Origin: Pseudoruegeria sp. SHC-113
GTDB lineage: Bacteria; Pseudomonadota; Alphaproteobacteria; Rhodobacterales; Rhodobacteraceae
Direction of reading: 5' to 3'
DNA: 64,000 bases
Assembly: GCF_025376885.1 (NCBI RefSeq)
Contig: NZ_JAHUBR010000004.1
Coordinates: 1-64,000 of the forward strand
The stretch's first letter is position 1. Each line of letters opens with the position of its first letter. The notes beneath the pieces are model-generated. The model was not told the origin of the DNA. It saw nothing but the letters and a program-made list of their open reading frames with translations, and did not search any database. The position numbers and the translations under genes are program-made. Shown here in pieces: positions 25,149 through 35,199 of this stretch.

Positions 25149-26792
25149 TCAGAGCACCCGCCGCTCGGCGGCCAGCCCCTTCAGGATCGCCCAGCACATC
25201 AGCAGCAGCACAATGGTGAAGGGCAGCCCGGTGGAGATCACCATGGCCTGCAGCGAGGCCAGCCCGCCGCCAACCAGCAGCGCAATGGCCACCGCGCCTT
25301 CAAAGCAGCACCAGAACACCCGCTGCGGCATCGGCGCGTCGATTTTGCCGCCCGCCGTGATCGTGTCGATCACCAGCGAGCCGGAATCCGACGACGTCAC
25401 AAAGAAGACGATCACGAGGATGATGCCAATGAGCGAGGTGAACCACGCCAGCGGCAGTTCCGCGAGCATCTCGAAGAGCTTCAGCTCCAGTGGTGCTTCG
25501 CTCGCGGCGGTGATGCCCTGTTCGGTGAATTGCGTCAGCGCGGTGCCACCGAAGACTGAGAACCACAGCACGCAGACGAAGCTCGGGATCAGCAGTACGC
25601 AGATGATGAACTCGCGCACGGTGCGGCCGCGGGAGACGCGGGCGATGAACATGCCCACGAAGGGCGACCAGGAGATCCACCAGGCCCAGTAGAAGGCCGT
25701 CCAGCCGTGCATGTAGTTGGTGTCTTCCCGGCCAAAGGGCATGGAGAGCGCCGGCAGATCGCCGATATAGGCCACGATGGAGGAGCCGAAGATCGAGATG
25801 ATGGCGGCTGTCGGGCCGACGATCAGCACGAAGAGCAGCAGCAGGAAGGCGAGCCCCATGTTCAGCTCCGACAGCACCTTCACGCCGCCATCAAGCCCCC
25901 GCACCACCGAAACCAGCGCTACGGCGGTGATCGCGGTGATCAGGATGACTTCCGTCGTGGTGCCCATGGGCAGGCCGAAGAGCATGTTGAGCCCGGCGTT
26001 GGCCTGTGTCGCGCCATAGCCCAGCGAAGTGGCGAGGCCGAAGAGCGTAGCGAAAACGGCGAGCACGTCGATCACATGGCCCCACCAGCCCCAGACGCGT
26101 TCGCCAAAGATCGGGTAGAAGGCCGAGCGGATGGTGAGCGGCAGGCCCTTGTTGTAGCTGAACAGCGCCAGCGCCAGCGCCACCACGGCATACATGCCCC
26201 AGGGGTGCAGGCCCCAGTGGTAGAGCGTGGCGGCCATGCCCAGTTCCAGCGCCGCGGCCTGATCGCCCGCCGCCGCGCCAAGCGGGGCCCAGTCGGTGCG
26301 CACGCCGCCCTCTTCCGTCACCCCGGCGAGCGAGGCGGAGAAATGGCTCATCGGCTCGGAGACGCCGTAAAACATCAGGCCGATGCCCATGCCGGCGGCA
26401 AAGAGCATCGCGAACCAGCCCATGTAGCTGTAATCCGGCGTCGCCTCGGAGCCGCCCAGCCGCACCGAGCCATAGGGGCTGACGATGAGGAAGAGGCAGA
26501 ACAGCACGAAGATGTTGCCCGCGCTTAAGAAAAACCAAGCGAAATTCGATGTCAGCCAAGGCCGGAGCGCGCCGAAGATCGACTCCGCGACCTCGGGCAA
26601 AGCCAGCGCGAAGAAGACGAAGGCCACGACCGAAAGCCCTGAGATCACGAAAACCGGGTTGTGAAAATCCAGTCCGAAGGGGCCGATGCTGGCGGTGACG
26701 TTGTCCTGCCCGATCTCGTAATCGGTGTCGATGGTGTGGCTGGTGCCCTCTGGCTCCGGGATCCCCTGAGGATCCGTACTTTCCTCTGTCAT
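25149..26792 (-). CDS. BCCT-family transporter
   Basis: This 547-residue protein has about twelve membrane segments and the BCCT signature in the eighth segment, TAFYWAWWISWSPFVGMFIA followed by RVSRGRTVREF. Family members import betaine, choline, carnitine, proline or DMSP by sodium or proton symport. A charged N-terminal tail (about 45 residues) precedes the first segment. It lies on the same strand as putR, with 112 bp between, and near putA; a proline or proline-betaine substrate is possible but not shown by the sequence. Confidence 0.9.
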   Translation of the reverse strand: MTEESTDPQGIPEPEGTSHTIDTDYEIGQDNVTASIGPFGLDFHNPVFVISGLSVVAFVFFALALPEVAESIFGALRPWLTSNFAWFFLSAGNIFVLFCLFLIVSPYGSVRLGGSEATPDYSYMGWFAMLFAAGMGIGLMFYGVSEPMSHFSASLAGVTEEGGVRTDWAPLGAAAGDQAAALELGMAATLYHWGLHPWGMYAVVALALALFSYNKGLPLTIRSAFYPIFGERVWGWWGHVIDVLAVFATLFGLATSLGYGATQANAGLNMLFGLPMGTTTEVILITAITAVALVSVVRGLDGGVKVLSELNMGLAFLLLLFVLIVGPTAAIISIFGSSIVAYIGDLPALSMPFGREDTNYMHGWTAFYWAWWISWSPFVGMFIARVSRGRTVREFIICVLLIPSFVCVLWFSVFGGTALTQFTEQGITAASEAPLELKLFEMLAELPLAWFTSLIGIILVIVFFVTSSDSGSLVIDTITAGGKIDAPMPQRVFWCCFEGAVAIALLVGGGLASLQAMVISTGLPFTIVLLLMCWAILKGLAAERRVL

Positions 26793-26904
26793 CTGAAAAA
26801 TCCGTTTCTGTTTATTGCCCTGAATGGCGGAATGGTAACAGCATTCCGGCCGGTGCAGTGAGACGATCCGACCTTTGTCCGGGCGATTGCGGCGCGAGGC
26901 CTGA

Positions 26905-27378
26905 CTAGAATGCTGTGTCTTTCACTGATTCCATCGACACATGGGTCGAGGTATTGGCCACGAAGGGCAGCGCCGAGATCTGCTCGCCGAGGATGGCGCG
27001 ATAGGCCTGAATGTCTTTCGTGCGGACCTTCAGTAGGTAGTCAAACGCGCCTGCGATCATGTGGCATTGCTCGATTTCCGGGATCGCGTTCACCGCCTTG
27101 TTGAACCGCGTCAGCGCCGCTTCGGTGGTGCTTTCCAGCTTCACCTCCACGAAGGCCACGTGATCCTGCCCCAGCTTGCGCGCGTTCAGGATGGCGCGGA
27201 AGCCGAGGATGTAGCCCTCCGCCTGCAGCCGCTTCAGCCGCACCTGGCAGGGGGTTTTCGTCAGCCCGACGCGCTGGGCGAGGTCTGTGACGCTGAGCCG
27301 CCCGTTTTCACTGAGCGCGGCGATGATCTTGGTGTCGTATCGGTCAAGTGGGCTGATTTCTGTCATTTTGCGATCCAT
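26905..27378 (-). CDS. putR: Lrp/AsnC-family proline-utilisation regulator PutR
   Basis: This 157-residue regulator has an N-terminal helix-turn-helix (SVTDLAQRVGLTKTPCQVRLKRL) and a C-terminal RAM ligand-binding domain (GAFDYLLKVRTKD). It is divergent from putA across about 115 bp, the standard layout of PutR in Alphaproteobacteria, where it activates putA in response to proline. The start could be 27378 or the ATG four codons later (27366); neither has a strong Shine-Dalgarno sequence. Confidence 0.9.
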   Translation of the reverse strand: MDRKMTEISPLDRYDTKIIAALSENGRLSVTDLAQRVGLTKTPCQVRLKRLQAEGYILGFRAILNARKLGQDHVAFVEVKLESTTEAALTRFNKAVNAIPEIEQCHMIAGAFDYLLKVRTKDIQAYRAILGEQISALPFVANTSTHVSMESVKDTAF

Positions 27379-27493
27379 TTGAGCTTGCTTGCAGGCTATC
27401 TTTGGGCGTTTGGCCTGTCAAATGGCTCAACTCGGGCATTTTACCTGCGGGCCGTCTGCTATCCTGCGGCCAACGCTTTTAGGAGAGCCAGCC

Positions 27494-30400
27494 ATGACCG
27501 CCCCCCTTGCCGAAATCCGCCAAACCATCCGTGCGCTTCACTTCACCGGCGAAGATGTATTGCTGGCCGATCTGCGCGCCGCCAACGCGCCGAGCGAGGC
27601 TCTGCGCGCGAAGGCGCATGAGCGGGCCACGGGGCTTGTGGAAGCGATCCGGGGGCAGGCCGAGCCGGGGCTGATGGAGGTTTTCCTCGCCGAATACGGG
27701 CTTTCGACCAAGGAGGGCATCGCGCTGATGTGCCTTGCCGAGGCCCTGCTGCGGGTGCCTGACAGCGAAACGGTGGACGCGCTGATCGAAGACAAGATCG
27801 CGCCCTCGGCCTGGGGTGAACACCTTGGCCACTCCAGCTCGCACCTCGTGAACGCCTCCACATGGGCGCTGATGCTCACCGGCAAGGTGCTGTCGGACGG
27901 CGAGGGGCTGGCGAGCGTCCTGCGCGGGGCGATCCGGCGCGTGGGGGAGCCGGTGATCCGGGTGGCCGTGGGCCGCGCCATGCGCGAAATGGGGCATCAG
28001 TTCGTGCTGGGCGAAACCATCGAGAAGGCTGTGAAGCGCGGGCAGGGGCGGGTGTCGCAGGGCTATACCTATTCCTACGACATGCTGGGCGAGGCGGCGC
28101 TCACCGCGCGCGATGCCGATGCTTTCTTCACCGCCTATGCCGAGGCGATTAACGCGCTCTCGCCGCAGTGCACCTCGGACGACATCCGCGAGAACCCGGG
28201 CATCTCGGTGAAGCTCTCCGCGCTCTATCCGCGCTACGAATACACCCATGCCGAGGGCGTGATGGCCGATCTGGTGCCGCGCGTGAAGGAGCTGGCCAAG
28301 ATGGCCGCCCATGCGGGCATGGGTTTCAACATCGACGCCGAGGAAGCCGACCGGCTGGACATCTCGCTCGACGTGATCGAGGCGGTGCTACGCGATCCGG
28401 CGCTTAAAAGCTGGGAGGGCTTCGGCGTTGTGGTGCAGGCCTATGGCAAGCGCGCGGGCGCGGTACTGGATTGGCTGCACGGGCTGGCCGAGGCGCAGGA
28501 CCGGCGCATCATGGTGCGGTTGGTGAAGGGCGCCTATTGGGACACCGAGATCAAACGCGCGCAGGCCGAGGGGCTGCCGGGCTTTCCGGTCTTCACCCGC
28601 AAGGTGGCCACCGATGTGGCCTATATCTGCCATGCGCAGAAACTGCTGGGGATGACGGACCGGATCTATCCCCAATTCGCCACCCACAACGCCCATACCG
28701 TCGCCGCCATTCTTGAAATGGCGCAGGATCTGCAGGCCTTCGAGTTCCAGCGCCTGCACGGCATGGGCGAGGCACTCCATGACATCGTGAAGCAGCGCGC
28801 GGGCACCCGCTGCCGCATCTACGCGCCGGTGGGCGCGCACCGCGATCTGCTGGCCTACCTCGTGCGCCGCCTGCTGGAGAACGGCGCGAACTCCTCCTTC
28901 GTGAACCAGATCGTGGATGAGGCGGTGCCCGCCGCCGCCGTGGCCGCCGATCCTTTCGAGGCGCTAGATGCAGCCGGCCGCAACGCCGCCGTGGTGAGGC
29001 CTGCGGATCTCTTCCGCCCCGAACGCGCCAATGCGCGCGGCTGGGATGTGAACGATCCGCTCCACGCCGCCGAGATCGAGGCCGCCCGCGCGCCTTTTGC
29101 GCAGAAGACCTACGCCGTGGCGCCGCTGCTGGCGGAGGGCGTCGCGGCCCCGGAAGGTCAAAGCCTTGAGATCCGCAACCCGGCCCGGTCTGAGGATGTG
29201 ATCGGCACGGTGCAGCTTGCCTCGCCGGAGCTGGCCGAAAGCGCTGTTGCCGCCGCGCGCGTCTGGGCGGCTCCGGTCGCCGAGCGCCGCGCGGTGCTGG
29301 AGAAGGCCGCTGACCTCTATGAGGCCCATTTCGGCGAGATCTTCGCGCTGCTGGCGCGGGAGGCAGGCAAAAGCTGGCGCGACGCCATCGCGGAACTGCG
29401 CGAGGCGGTTGATTTCCTGCGCTACTACGCCGCCCGCGCCGAGCTGGAGCCAAACGGAGCGCTGGGCACCGTCACCTGCATTTCGCCGTGGAACTTCCCG
29501 CTGGCGATCTTCACGGGCCAGCTCTCCGCCGCGCTGGCCGCGGGCAATGCCGTGCTCGCCAAACCGGCGGAAACAACGAATGCCATCGCCGCCTTCGCCA
29601 CGGGCCTGCTGCATGAGGCCGGGGTGCCGCGCGCCGCGTTGCAACTCCTGCCCGGTGCCGGGCGGGAGATCGGCCCGGTGTTGACGGGCAGCGCTAATGT
29701 CTCCGGCGTCTGCTTCACCGGCTCCACCGCGACCGCCCAGAGCATCAACCGCACGATGGCCGAAGCGCTCTCCCCGGATGCGCCGCTGATCGCCGAGACA
29801 GGCGGGCTCAATGCGATGATCGTGGACTCCACCGCTCTGCCAGAACAGGCCGTGCGCGACATTGTGGCTTCGGCTTTCCAATCCGCTGGCCAGCGCTGCT
29901 CGGCCCTGCGCTTGCTCTATGTGCAGGAAGATGTCGCGCCCGCGATTCTGAAGATGCTGTCGGGCGCGATGGATGCGCTGGTGATGGGCGATCCGTGGCA
30001 GGCCGCAACGGATGTTGGCCCGGTGATCAACGCCGCTGCGAAGGCCGGGATCGATGCTCATGTGGAGGCCGCGCGCAAGAAGGGCCGGCTGGTGAAGCAG
30101 CTTAAAGCCCCCAGCGAAGGCACCTTCGTTGGCCCCGCCGTGATCCGCGTGTCGGGCATGGCGGATCTGGAGAAGGAGATCTTCGGCCCCGTGCTGCATG
30201 TCGCCACCTTCCGCGCCGATGCGCTGGAGCGCGTGGTGGAGGAGATCAACGCCTCGGGCTACGGTCTGACCTTCGGGGTGCATTCGCGCATCGACAGCCG
30301 CGTGGATGAGCTGGTGCGCAAGATCCGTGTCGGCAATATCTACGTCAACCGCAACCAGATCGGGGCCATCGTGGGCAGCCAGCCCTTTGGCGGCGAGGGG

Positions 30401-30970
30401 CTCTCCGGCACCGGCCCCAAGGCGGGGGGCCCGGCTTACCTGTCGCGGTTCACCCGACCAGAGGCAGCGCAGGTGGCAGGGGCCGAGGCTGGCCCTGTGG
30501 CCGATGTGGCCAAGGTGCAGGCTGCGCTGGACGCGGCACGCCCCAGAGGCGGGCTTCTGCTGGGCACAGAAAGCCTGCCGGGGCCGACGGGGGAATCCAA
30601 CCGGCTGTCGGTCTTTGGGCGCGGCACCGTTCTGTGCCTCGGGCCGACGCTGGAGGCCGCGAAAGCACAAGCCGAGATCGCGCGCCGCGAAGGCTGCGCG
30701 GCGGTGACGGTTGCGCCCGGTGGTGACGTGGATGGGGTGCTGGGGGCCGAGGCGCTCACCAGCCTCAAAGGCGTAGACCTTGTGGCCTACTGGGGCGGCG
30801 GTGACCCGGCGCGCGCCTGCCGCATTGCGCTGGCGGCCCGCAGCGGTGCCATGGTGCCGCTGGCCTGCCAGGGCGATCTGGCCGCACGCTGCCGCCTTGA
30901 GCGTCACGTCTGCGTGGATACAACCGCAGCGGGTGGCAATGCCGCGCTTTTGGCCAGCGCAGGCGGATGA
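27494..30970 (+). CDS. putA: Bifunctional proline dehydrogenase/P5C dehydrogenase PutA
   Basis: This 1158-residue enzyme oxidises proline to glutamate in two steps. The N-terminal half is the FAD-binding TIM-barrel proline dehydrogenase (KLSALYPRYEYTH, RLVKGAYWDTEIKRAQ, FATHNAHTVA). From about residue 570 the P5C dehydrogenase of the ALDH family follows, with SPWNFPLAIFTGQ and catalytic Cys802 in SAGQRCSALR. A C-terminal extension of about 100 residues follows the ALDH core. There is no ribbon-helix-helix DNA-binding domain, so regulation falls to the divergent PutR. The ATG at 27494 is preceded by AGGAGA. A strong terminator follows at 31025-31066. Confidence 0.95.
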   Translation: MTAPLAEIRQTIRALHFTGEDVLLADLRAANAPSEALRAKAHERATGLVEAIRGQAEPGLMEVFLAEYGLSTKEGIALMCLAEALLRVPDSETVDALIEDKIAPSAWGEHLGHSSSHLVNASTWALMLTGKVLSDGEGLASVLRGAIRRVGEPVIRVAVGRAMREMGHQFVLGETIEKAVKRGQGRVSQGYTYSYDMLGEAALTARDADAFFTAYAEAINALSPQCTSDDIRENPGISVKLSALYPRYEYTHAEGVMADLVPRVKELAKMAAHAGMGFNIDAEEADRLDISLDVIEAVLRDPALKSWEGFGVVVQAYGKRAGAVLDWLHGLAEAQDRRIMVRLVKGAYWDTEIKRAQAEGLPGFPVFTRKVATDVAYICHAQKLLGMTDRIYPQFATHNAHTVAAILEMAQDLQAFEFQRLHGMGEALHDIVKQRAGTRCRIYAPVGAHRDLLAYLVRRLLENGANSSFVNQIVDEAVPAAAVAADPFEALDAAGRNAAVVRPADLFRPERANARGWDVNDPLHAAEIEAARAPFAQKTYAVAPLLAEGVAAPEGQSLEIRNPARSEDVIGTVQLASPELAESAVAAARVWAAPVAERRAVLEKAADLYEAHFGEIFALLAREAGKSWRDAIAELREAVDFLRYYAARAELEPNGALGTVTCISPWNFPLAIFTGQLSAALAAGNAVLAKPAETTNAIAAFATGLLHEAGVPRAALQLLPGAGREIGPVLTGSANVSGVCFTGSTATAQSINRTMAEALSPDAPLIAETGGLNAMIVDSTALPEQAVRDIVASAFQSAGQRCSALRLLYVQEDVAPAILKMLSGAMDALVMGDPWQAATDVGPVINAAAKAGIDAHVEAARKKGRLVKQLKAPSEGTFVGPAVIRVSGMADLEKEIFGPVLHVATFRADALERVVEEINASGYGLTFGVHSRIDSRVDELVRKIRVGNIYVNRNQIGAIVGSQPFGGEGLSGTGPKAGGPAYLSRFTRPEAAQVAGAEAGPVADVAKVQAALDAARPRGGLLLGTESLPGPTGESNRLSVFGRGTVLCLGPTLEAAKAQAEIARREGCAAVTVAPGGDVDGVLGAEALTSLKGVDLVAYWGGGDPARACRIALAARSGAMVPLACQGDLAARCRLERHVCVDTTAAGGNAALLASAGG

Positions 30971-31024
30971 GTCGCGGCTGGTGCAATGCACCGGCCTTTC
31001 CCTCGCGGTATTGGGTTACGTATG

Positions 31025-31067
31025 CGTTCCGCGCCATGTGAGCATGGCGCGGAACGTTTTGATTTTG
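31025..31067 (+). terminator. Strong terminator after putA
   Basis: A perfect 14-bp stem CGTTCCGCGCCATG/CATGGCGCGGAACG with a 4-nt loop (TGAG) is followed by GTTTTGATTTT. It separates putA from the nap operon. Confidence 0.9.
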
Positions 31068-31105
31068 CTCGAAAAATAAACATCTCAAATTTTTTTGACC
31101 GCACC

Positions 31106-31119
31106 TTGATCTATGTTAA
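31106..31119 (+). promoter_or_regulatory. Candidate Fnr/Nnr-type site upstream of nap
   Basis: TTGAT-CTAT-GTTAA matches the left half of the Fnr consensus TTGAT-N4-ATCAA perfectly and the right half at three of five positions. It lies 66 nt upstream of the napE start, in an AT-rich stretch. Control by low oxygen or nitrogen oxides is the inference. Confidence 0.4.
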
Positions 31120-31185
31120 GGTCAAACTAAGAGACCAAAAATACCAGTTGTTTCAACGTCTTGTTTGCGCTGTTGGAGGAAACTC

Positions 31186-31359
31186 GTGGCAACCCAAGCC
31201 GATCCAAAGGCTGAGGCACCACCGAAATCGTCGGAACGTCTCGCTGTCTTCCTGCTCGTCGTCGTGATGGCGCCGGTTCTGTCTGTCGGTATCGTCGGCG
31301 GCTGGGGCTTCTTCATCTGGATGATGCAGCTCATCTTCGGCCCCCCGGGCGCGCATTAA
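31186..31359 (+). CDS. napE: Periplasmic nitrate reductase component NapE
   Basis: This 57-residue protein has one membrane helix (VFLLVVVMAPVLSVGIVGG, then FFIWMMQ) after a short hydrophilic start and ends at GAH. Size and pattern match NapE, a small membrane protein at the head of many nap operons whose role is unknown. The start is GTG at 31186, chosen because GGAGGA lies 5 nt upstream. It is 3 nt from the napF start. Confidence 0.85.
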   Translation: MATQADPKAEAPPKSSERLAVFLLVVVMAPVLSVGIVGGWGFFIWMMQLIFGPPGAH

Positions 31360-31362
31360 CCC

Positions 31363-31938
31363 ATGGCGCGCGCTGAGGGCACAGATCTCGGCCGCCGCAG
31401 CTTGTTGATGGGGCGCGTCGCTGAGGCAGGGCGGAGCCGTGCCGTGCGCCCGCCCTGGGCCACGGAGGCGTCTGTTTCCGCAGGCTGCACGAGTTGCGGG
31501 GCCTGCATGGAGGCATGCCCGGAAGCCATCCTGCTCGCAGATCCCGACGGCCAGCCCTTCGTTGATTTCTCCGAAACGGCCTGCACCTTCTGCGGGGCCT
31601 GCGCGGTGGCTTGCGAGGCGGATGTTTTCGCACCCGCCGGGCCTGACGGAACGCGGCCCCAATCGGAAGCCTTCGCCCATGTCGTGACCTTAAGCAACGC
31701 CTGTCTGATGACCTCGGGCGTGGAATGCCGCCTCTGCGCCGATCACTGCGACGCCCGCGCACTGCGCTTTGACTATGCGATCCGCCCCGCCGGTGGGATC
31801 CGCCTTGAGGCGGAGGCCTGCACAGGCTGCGGTGCCTGCATCGCGCCTTGCCCGACGTCGGCCATCGAGGTCCGTTTCCAGCACGTCCCCGCCCGAGCGG
31901 GGCAGCCAGACACCCTAAAACATGAGGCCCGCGCATGA
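31363..31938 (+). CDS. napF: Ferredoxin-type protein NapF
   Basis: This 191-residue cytoplasmic protein has three recognisable [4Fe-4S] motifs: CTSCGACMEACP (42-52), CTFCGACAVAC (74-84) and CTGCGACIAPCP (153-164), plus a divergent fourth group (Cys114, Cys122, Cys125, Cys129). NapF helps load the iron-sulfur cluster of NapA before export. It overlaps napD by 4 nt (ATGA), so the two are translated together. Confidence 0.93.
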   Translation: MARAEGTDLGRRSLLMGRVAEAGRSRAVRPPWATEASVSAGCTSCGACMEACPEAILLADPDGQPFVDFSETACTFCGACAVACEADVFAPAGPDGTRPQSEAFAHVVTLSNACLMTSGVECRLCADHCDARALRFDYAIRPAGGIRLEAEACTGCGACIAPCPTSAIEVRFQHVPARAGQPDTLKHEARA

Positions 31939-32210
31939 ATGCCCATGCCGCCCCCGTTCATATTTCAAGCCTTCTCGTCACCGCCAAGCCCGATCTGATG
32001 GCGGCGGTGGCCGAAGCCATTGCACGTGAGCCTGCAGCGGAGGTCGCTATGACCGATCCGGCGGGCAAGATTGTCGTCGCGATGGAGACCGACAGCGAAC
32101 AAGCGATCGTGGACGCCCTCGATCGTATTCAGGTTCTTGAGGGCGTTGTAAGTGCGGCGCTCGTCTATCACCAGATGGACGAAGGTGCCGAACCTCTGAG
32201 TGAGTCATAA
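31935..32210 (+). CDS. napD: Nitrate reductase maturation chaperone NapD
   Basis: This 91-residue protein has the NapD ferredoxin-like fold pattern, with [17 protein letters not shown] at the start and [18 protein letters not shown] later. NapD binds the Tat signal peptide of NapA and holds back export until cofactor insertion. It lies directly ahead of napA. Confidence 0.9.
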   Translation: MNAHAAPVHISSLLVTAKPDLMAAVAEAIAREPAAEVAMTDPAGKIVVAMETDSEQAIVDALDRIQVLEGVVSAALVYHQMDEGAEPLSES

Positions 32211-32227
32211 GAAAGCGGGTGAACAGC

Positions 32228-34714
32228 ATGGTGAAACTGACACGCAGACAGGCCATCAAGGCCAAGGCCGTCGCCGCGGCAGCCGCCGCAGCGGGCCTCC
32301 CGGCGGGGGCGCAGAACCTCGTCACGGATGCAGAGCTGACGGAGCTGAAATGGTCCAAGGCGGCCTGCCGCTTCTGCGGCACGGGCTGTTCGATCATGGT
32401 GGCCACGAAGGCGGGTCGCGTGGTGGCGACCCACGGCGATGCCGAGGCCGAGGTGAACAAGGGCCTCAACTGCATCAAGGGCTATTTCCTGTCCAAAATC
32501 ATGTACGGCGGCGACCGTCTGACCCAGCCGCTGCTGCGCAAAACAGATGGCAAGTTCGACAAGAACGGCGATTTCGAGCCCGTAAGCTGGGATGAAGCCT
32601 TCGACATCATGGCCGAGAAGTGGAAAGCCACGCTGAAGGCGAAGGGCCCCGAGGCGATCGGCATGTTCGGCTCCGGCCAGTGGACCGTCTGGGAAGGCTA
32701 TGCCGCCTCCAAGCTGATGAAGGCGGGCTTCCGCTCCAACAACATTGACCCCAACGCGCGCCACTGCATGGCCTCGGCCGTTGTGGGCTTCATGCGCACC
32801 TTCGGCATCGACGAGCCGATGGGCTGCTATGACGATTTCGAAGCCGCCGATGCCTTCGTGCTCTGGGGCTCGAACATGGCCGAGATGCACCCGATCCTCT
32901 GGACGCGCATCGCGGACCGCAAGTTCAGCCACCCGCATGTGAAAGTGGCCGTGCTCTCCACCTTCGAGCACCGCAGCTTCGATTTGGCCGACATCCCGAT
33001 GGTGTTCGAGCCGCAGACCGACCTGATCCTGCTCAACGCGATCTCGAACTACCTGATCGAGAACGACGCGGTGAACATGGACTTCGTCGAGAAACATGTG
33101 AACTTCAAGAAGGGCGCGCAGGATATCGGCTACGGCCTGCGCCCGGAGAACCCGCTGCAGGCGGCGGCGGCCAACCCGGATTCGGGCGCGTCCGATCCGA
33201 TCACGTTTGAGGAATTCGCCGAATTCGTGAAGCCGTACACGCTGAAAATGGCTGCTGAAGCCAGCGGTGTGCCGGAGACCCGGATCGAGGAACTGGCCAA
33301 GCTCTACGCCGATCCCGACACCAAGGTGATGAGCCTCTGGACGATGGGTGTGAACCAGCACACGCGCGGTGTGTGGGTCAACAACATGATCTACAACCTG
33401 CACCTGCTGACGGGCAAGATCTCCACCCCCGGCAACTCGCCCTTCTCGCTCACCGGCCAGCCCTCGGCTTGTGGCACGGCGCGCGAGGTGGGCACCTTCA
33501 GCCACCGCCTGCCGGCCGATATGGTCGTCAACAACCCCGAGCACCGCGCCATCGCGGAAGGCATCTGGAAGCTGCCCGAAGGCACCATCCCCGAGAAGGT
33601 CGGGGCCCACGCCGTGCTGCAGAACCGCCTGCTGAAAGACGGCAAGATCAACTGCTACTGGGTGCAGGTGAACAACAACATGCAGGCTGCGCCGAACATG
33701 ATGGAGGAAGGGCTGCCGGGCTACCGCAACCCCGACAACTTCATCGTGGTCTCTGATGCCTATCCCACCGTCACCGCGCAGGCGGCTGACCTGATCCTGC
33801 CCGCCGCCATGTGGGTGGAGAAGGAAGGCGCCTACGGCAACGCCGAGCGTCGCACGCAGTTCTGGCACCAGCTGGTGGATGCGCCCGGCGAAAGCCGCTC
33901 CGACCTCTGGCAGCTGATGGAGTTCTCCAAGCGCTTCACGGTGGAGGACGTTTGGCCGCAGGAGCTGCTGGACAAGGCCCCCGAGATGGCCGGCAAGACG
34001 CTCTTTGAGGTGCTCTATGCCAATGGCAACGTGGATGCCTTCGGCCTCGAGGAAACCAGCAAGGACTACGCCAACCAGGAATCCGATCACTTCGGCTTCT
34101 ACGTGCAGAAAGGCCTGTTCGAGGAATACGCCGCCTTTGGCCGTGGCCATGCCCACGATCTGGCGCCGTTTGAAACCTATCACGAGGTGCGCGGGCTGCG
34201 CTGGCCCGTGGTGGACGGCAAGGAAACCAAGTGGCGCTTCAATCCCGAATATGACCCCTACGCCAAGGGCGAGGGCTGGGATTTCTACGGCAACAAGGAC
34301 GGCAAGGCCAACATCTTCGCGCTGCCTTACGAGCCGCCGGCGGAAAGCCCGGATGAGGAATACCCGTTCTGGCTCTCCACGGGGCGCGTGCTGGAGCATT
34401 GGCACTCGGGCTCGATGACCCAGCGGGTGCCCGAGCTCTACAAGGCGGTGCCGGATGCGCTGTGCTACATGCACCCGGATGACGCCGCAGAGATGGGCCT
34501 GCGTCGGGGCAGCGCGATCAAGGTGATCTCGCGCCGGGGCTATATGGAAACGCGGGTTGAAACCCGTGGGCGCAACAAGCCGCCGCGCGGCCTGATCTTC
34601 GTGCCGTGGTTCGACGCCAGCCAGCTGATCAACAAGGTCACACTGGACGCGACCGATCCGCTCTCCAAGCAGACCGACTTCAAGAAATGCGCCGTGCGCA
34701 TCGAAGCTGTGTGA
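32228..34714 (+). CDS. napA: Periplasmic nitrate reductase catalytic subunit NapA
   Basis: This 828-residue molybdoenzyme begins with a Tat signal ([19 protein letters not shown]). The [4Fe-4S] cysteines are Cys47, Cys50, Cys54 and Cys82 (CRFCGTGCS ... NCIKGYF) and the molybdenum ligand is Cys180 in [10 protein letters not shown]. Length matches NapA. It reduces nitrate to nitrite in the periplasm with electrons from NapB. I chose ATG at 32228; an in-frame GTG at 32219 is possible and adds three residues. Confidence 0.97.
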   Translation: MVKLTRRQAIKAKAVAAAAAAAGLPAGAQNLVTDAELTELKWSKAACRFCGTGCSIMVATKAGRVVATHGDAEAEVNKGLNCIKGYFLSKIMYGGDRLTQPLLRKTDGKFDKNGDFEPVSWDEAFDIMAEKWKATLKAKGPEAIGMFGSGQWTVWEGYAASKLMKAGFRSNNIDPNARHCMASAVVGFMRTFGIDEPMGCYDDFEAADAFVLWGSNMAEMHPILWTRIADRKFSHPHVKVAVLSTFEHRSFDLADIPMVFEPQTDLILLNAISNYLIENDAVNMDFVEKHVNFKKGAQDIGYGLRPENPLQAAAANPDSGASDPITFEEFAEFVKPYTLKMAAEASGVPETRIEELAKLYADPDTKVMSLWTMGVNQHTRGVWVNNMIYNLHLLTGKISTPGNSPFSLTGQPSACGTAREVGTFSHRLPADMVVNNPEHRAIAEGIWKLPEGTIPEKVGAHAVLQNRLLKDGKINCYWVQVNNNMQAAPNMMEEGLPGYRNPDNFIVVSDAYPTVTAQAADLILPAAMWVEKEGAYGNAERRTQFWHQLVDAPGESRSDLWQLMEFSKRFTVEDVWPQELLDKAPEMAGKTLFEVLYANGNVDAFGLEETSKDYANQESDHFGFYVQKGLFEEYAAFGRGHAHDLAPFETYHEVRGLRWPVVDGKETKWRFNPEYDPYAKGEGWDFYGNKDGKANIFALPYEPPAESPDEEYPFWLSTGRVLEHWHSGSMTQRVPELYKAVPDALCYMHPDDAAEMGLRRGSAIKVISRRGYMETRVETRGRNKPPRGLIFVPWFDASQLINKVTLDATDPLSKQTDFKKCAVRIEAV

Positions 34715-34722
34715 GGTGTGAG

Positions 34723-35199
34723 ATGAAACGTATCCTGATCCCCCTTCTTGGCGCAGCCGTCGTGGCGCTGTCCTTCAGCGCGGCCTCGGCCCAGCAATAT
34801 GTGGCCACGCTGCGCGGCGAGGTTGACCTCGCCGAAGAGAGCACGCCGCCGGTGATCGCCAACGAGGTGAACAACGACATCCGCAAGGCGCGGAACTACC
34901 CGGAACAGCCGCCGCTGATCCCGCATAAGATCGAAGGCTACCAGATCGACAAGAACGCGAACAAATGCCTGACCTGCCACGCGCGCAGCGCCGTGGAGGA
35001 CAGCCAGGCGCCGATGATCTCGGTCACGCATTTCATGGATCGTGGCGGGCAGGTGCTGGCCTCGGTGTCGCCGCGCCGCTACTTCTGCAACCAGTGCCAC
35101 GTGGTGCAGCATGACGCCAAGGAGCTGGTCGAGAATGCCTTCGTGGACGTCGACCACGTGCTCGATTACCTGAAAGAAAGCCAGGGGGGCAGCGACTGA
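34723..35199 (+). CDS. napB: Diheme cytochrome c subunit NapB
   Basis: This 158-residue exported protein has a signal peptide (cleavage after about residue 23, SAASAQ) and two heme c motifs, CLTCH (82-86) and CNQCH (122-126). It passes electrons from NapC to NapA. The ATG at 34723 follows GAGGTGTGAG, and the stop overlaps the napC start by one base. Confidence 0.95.
   Translation: MKRILIPLLGAAVVALSFSAASAQQYVATLRGEVDLAEESTPPVIANEVNNDIRKARNYPEQPPLIPHKIEGYQIDKNANKCLTCHARSAVEDSQAPMISVTHFMDRGGQVLASVSPRRYFCNQCHVVQHDAKELVENAFVDVDHVLDYLKESQGGSD

Noticed and set aside
28964-30991. 675-codon open frame opposite putA
   Set aside because: Antisense shadow of the P5C dehydrogenase half of putA.
32168-34474. 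768-codon open frame opposite napA
   Set aside because: Shadow of napA, whose cofactor ligands and operon position are clear; the antisense product has no family features.
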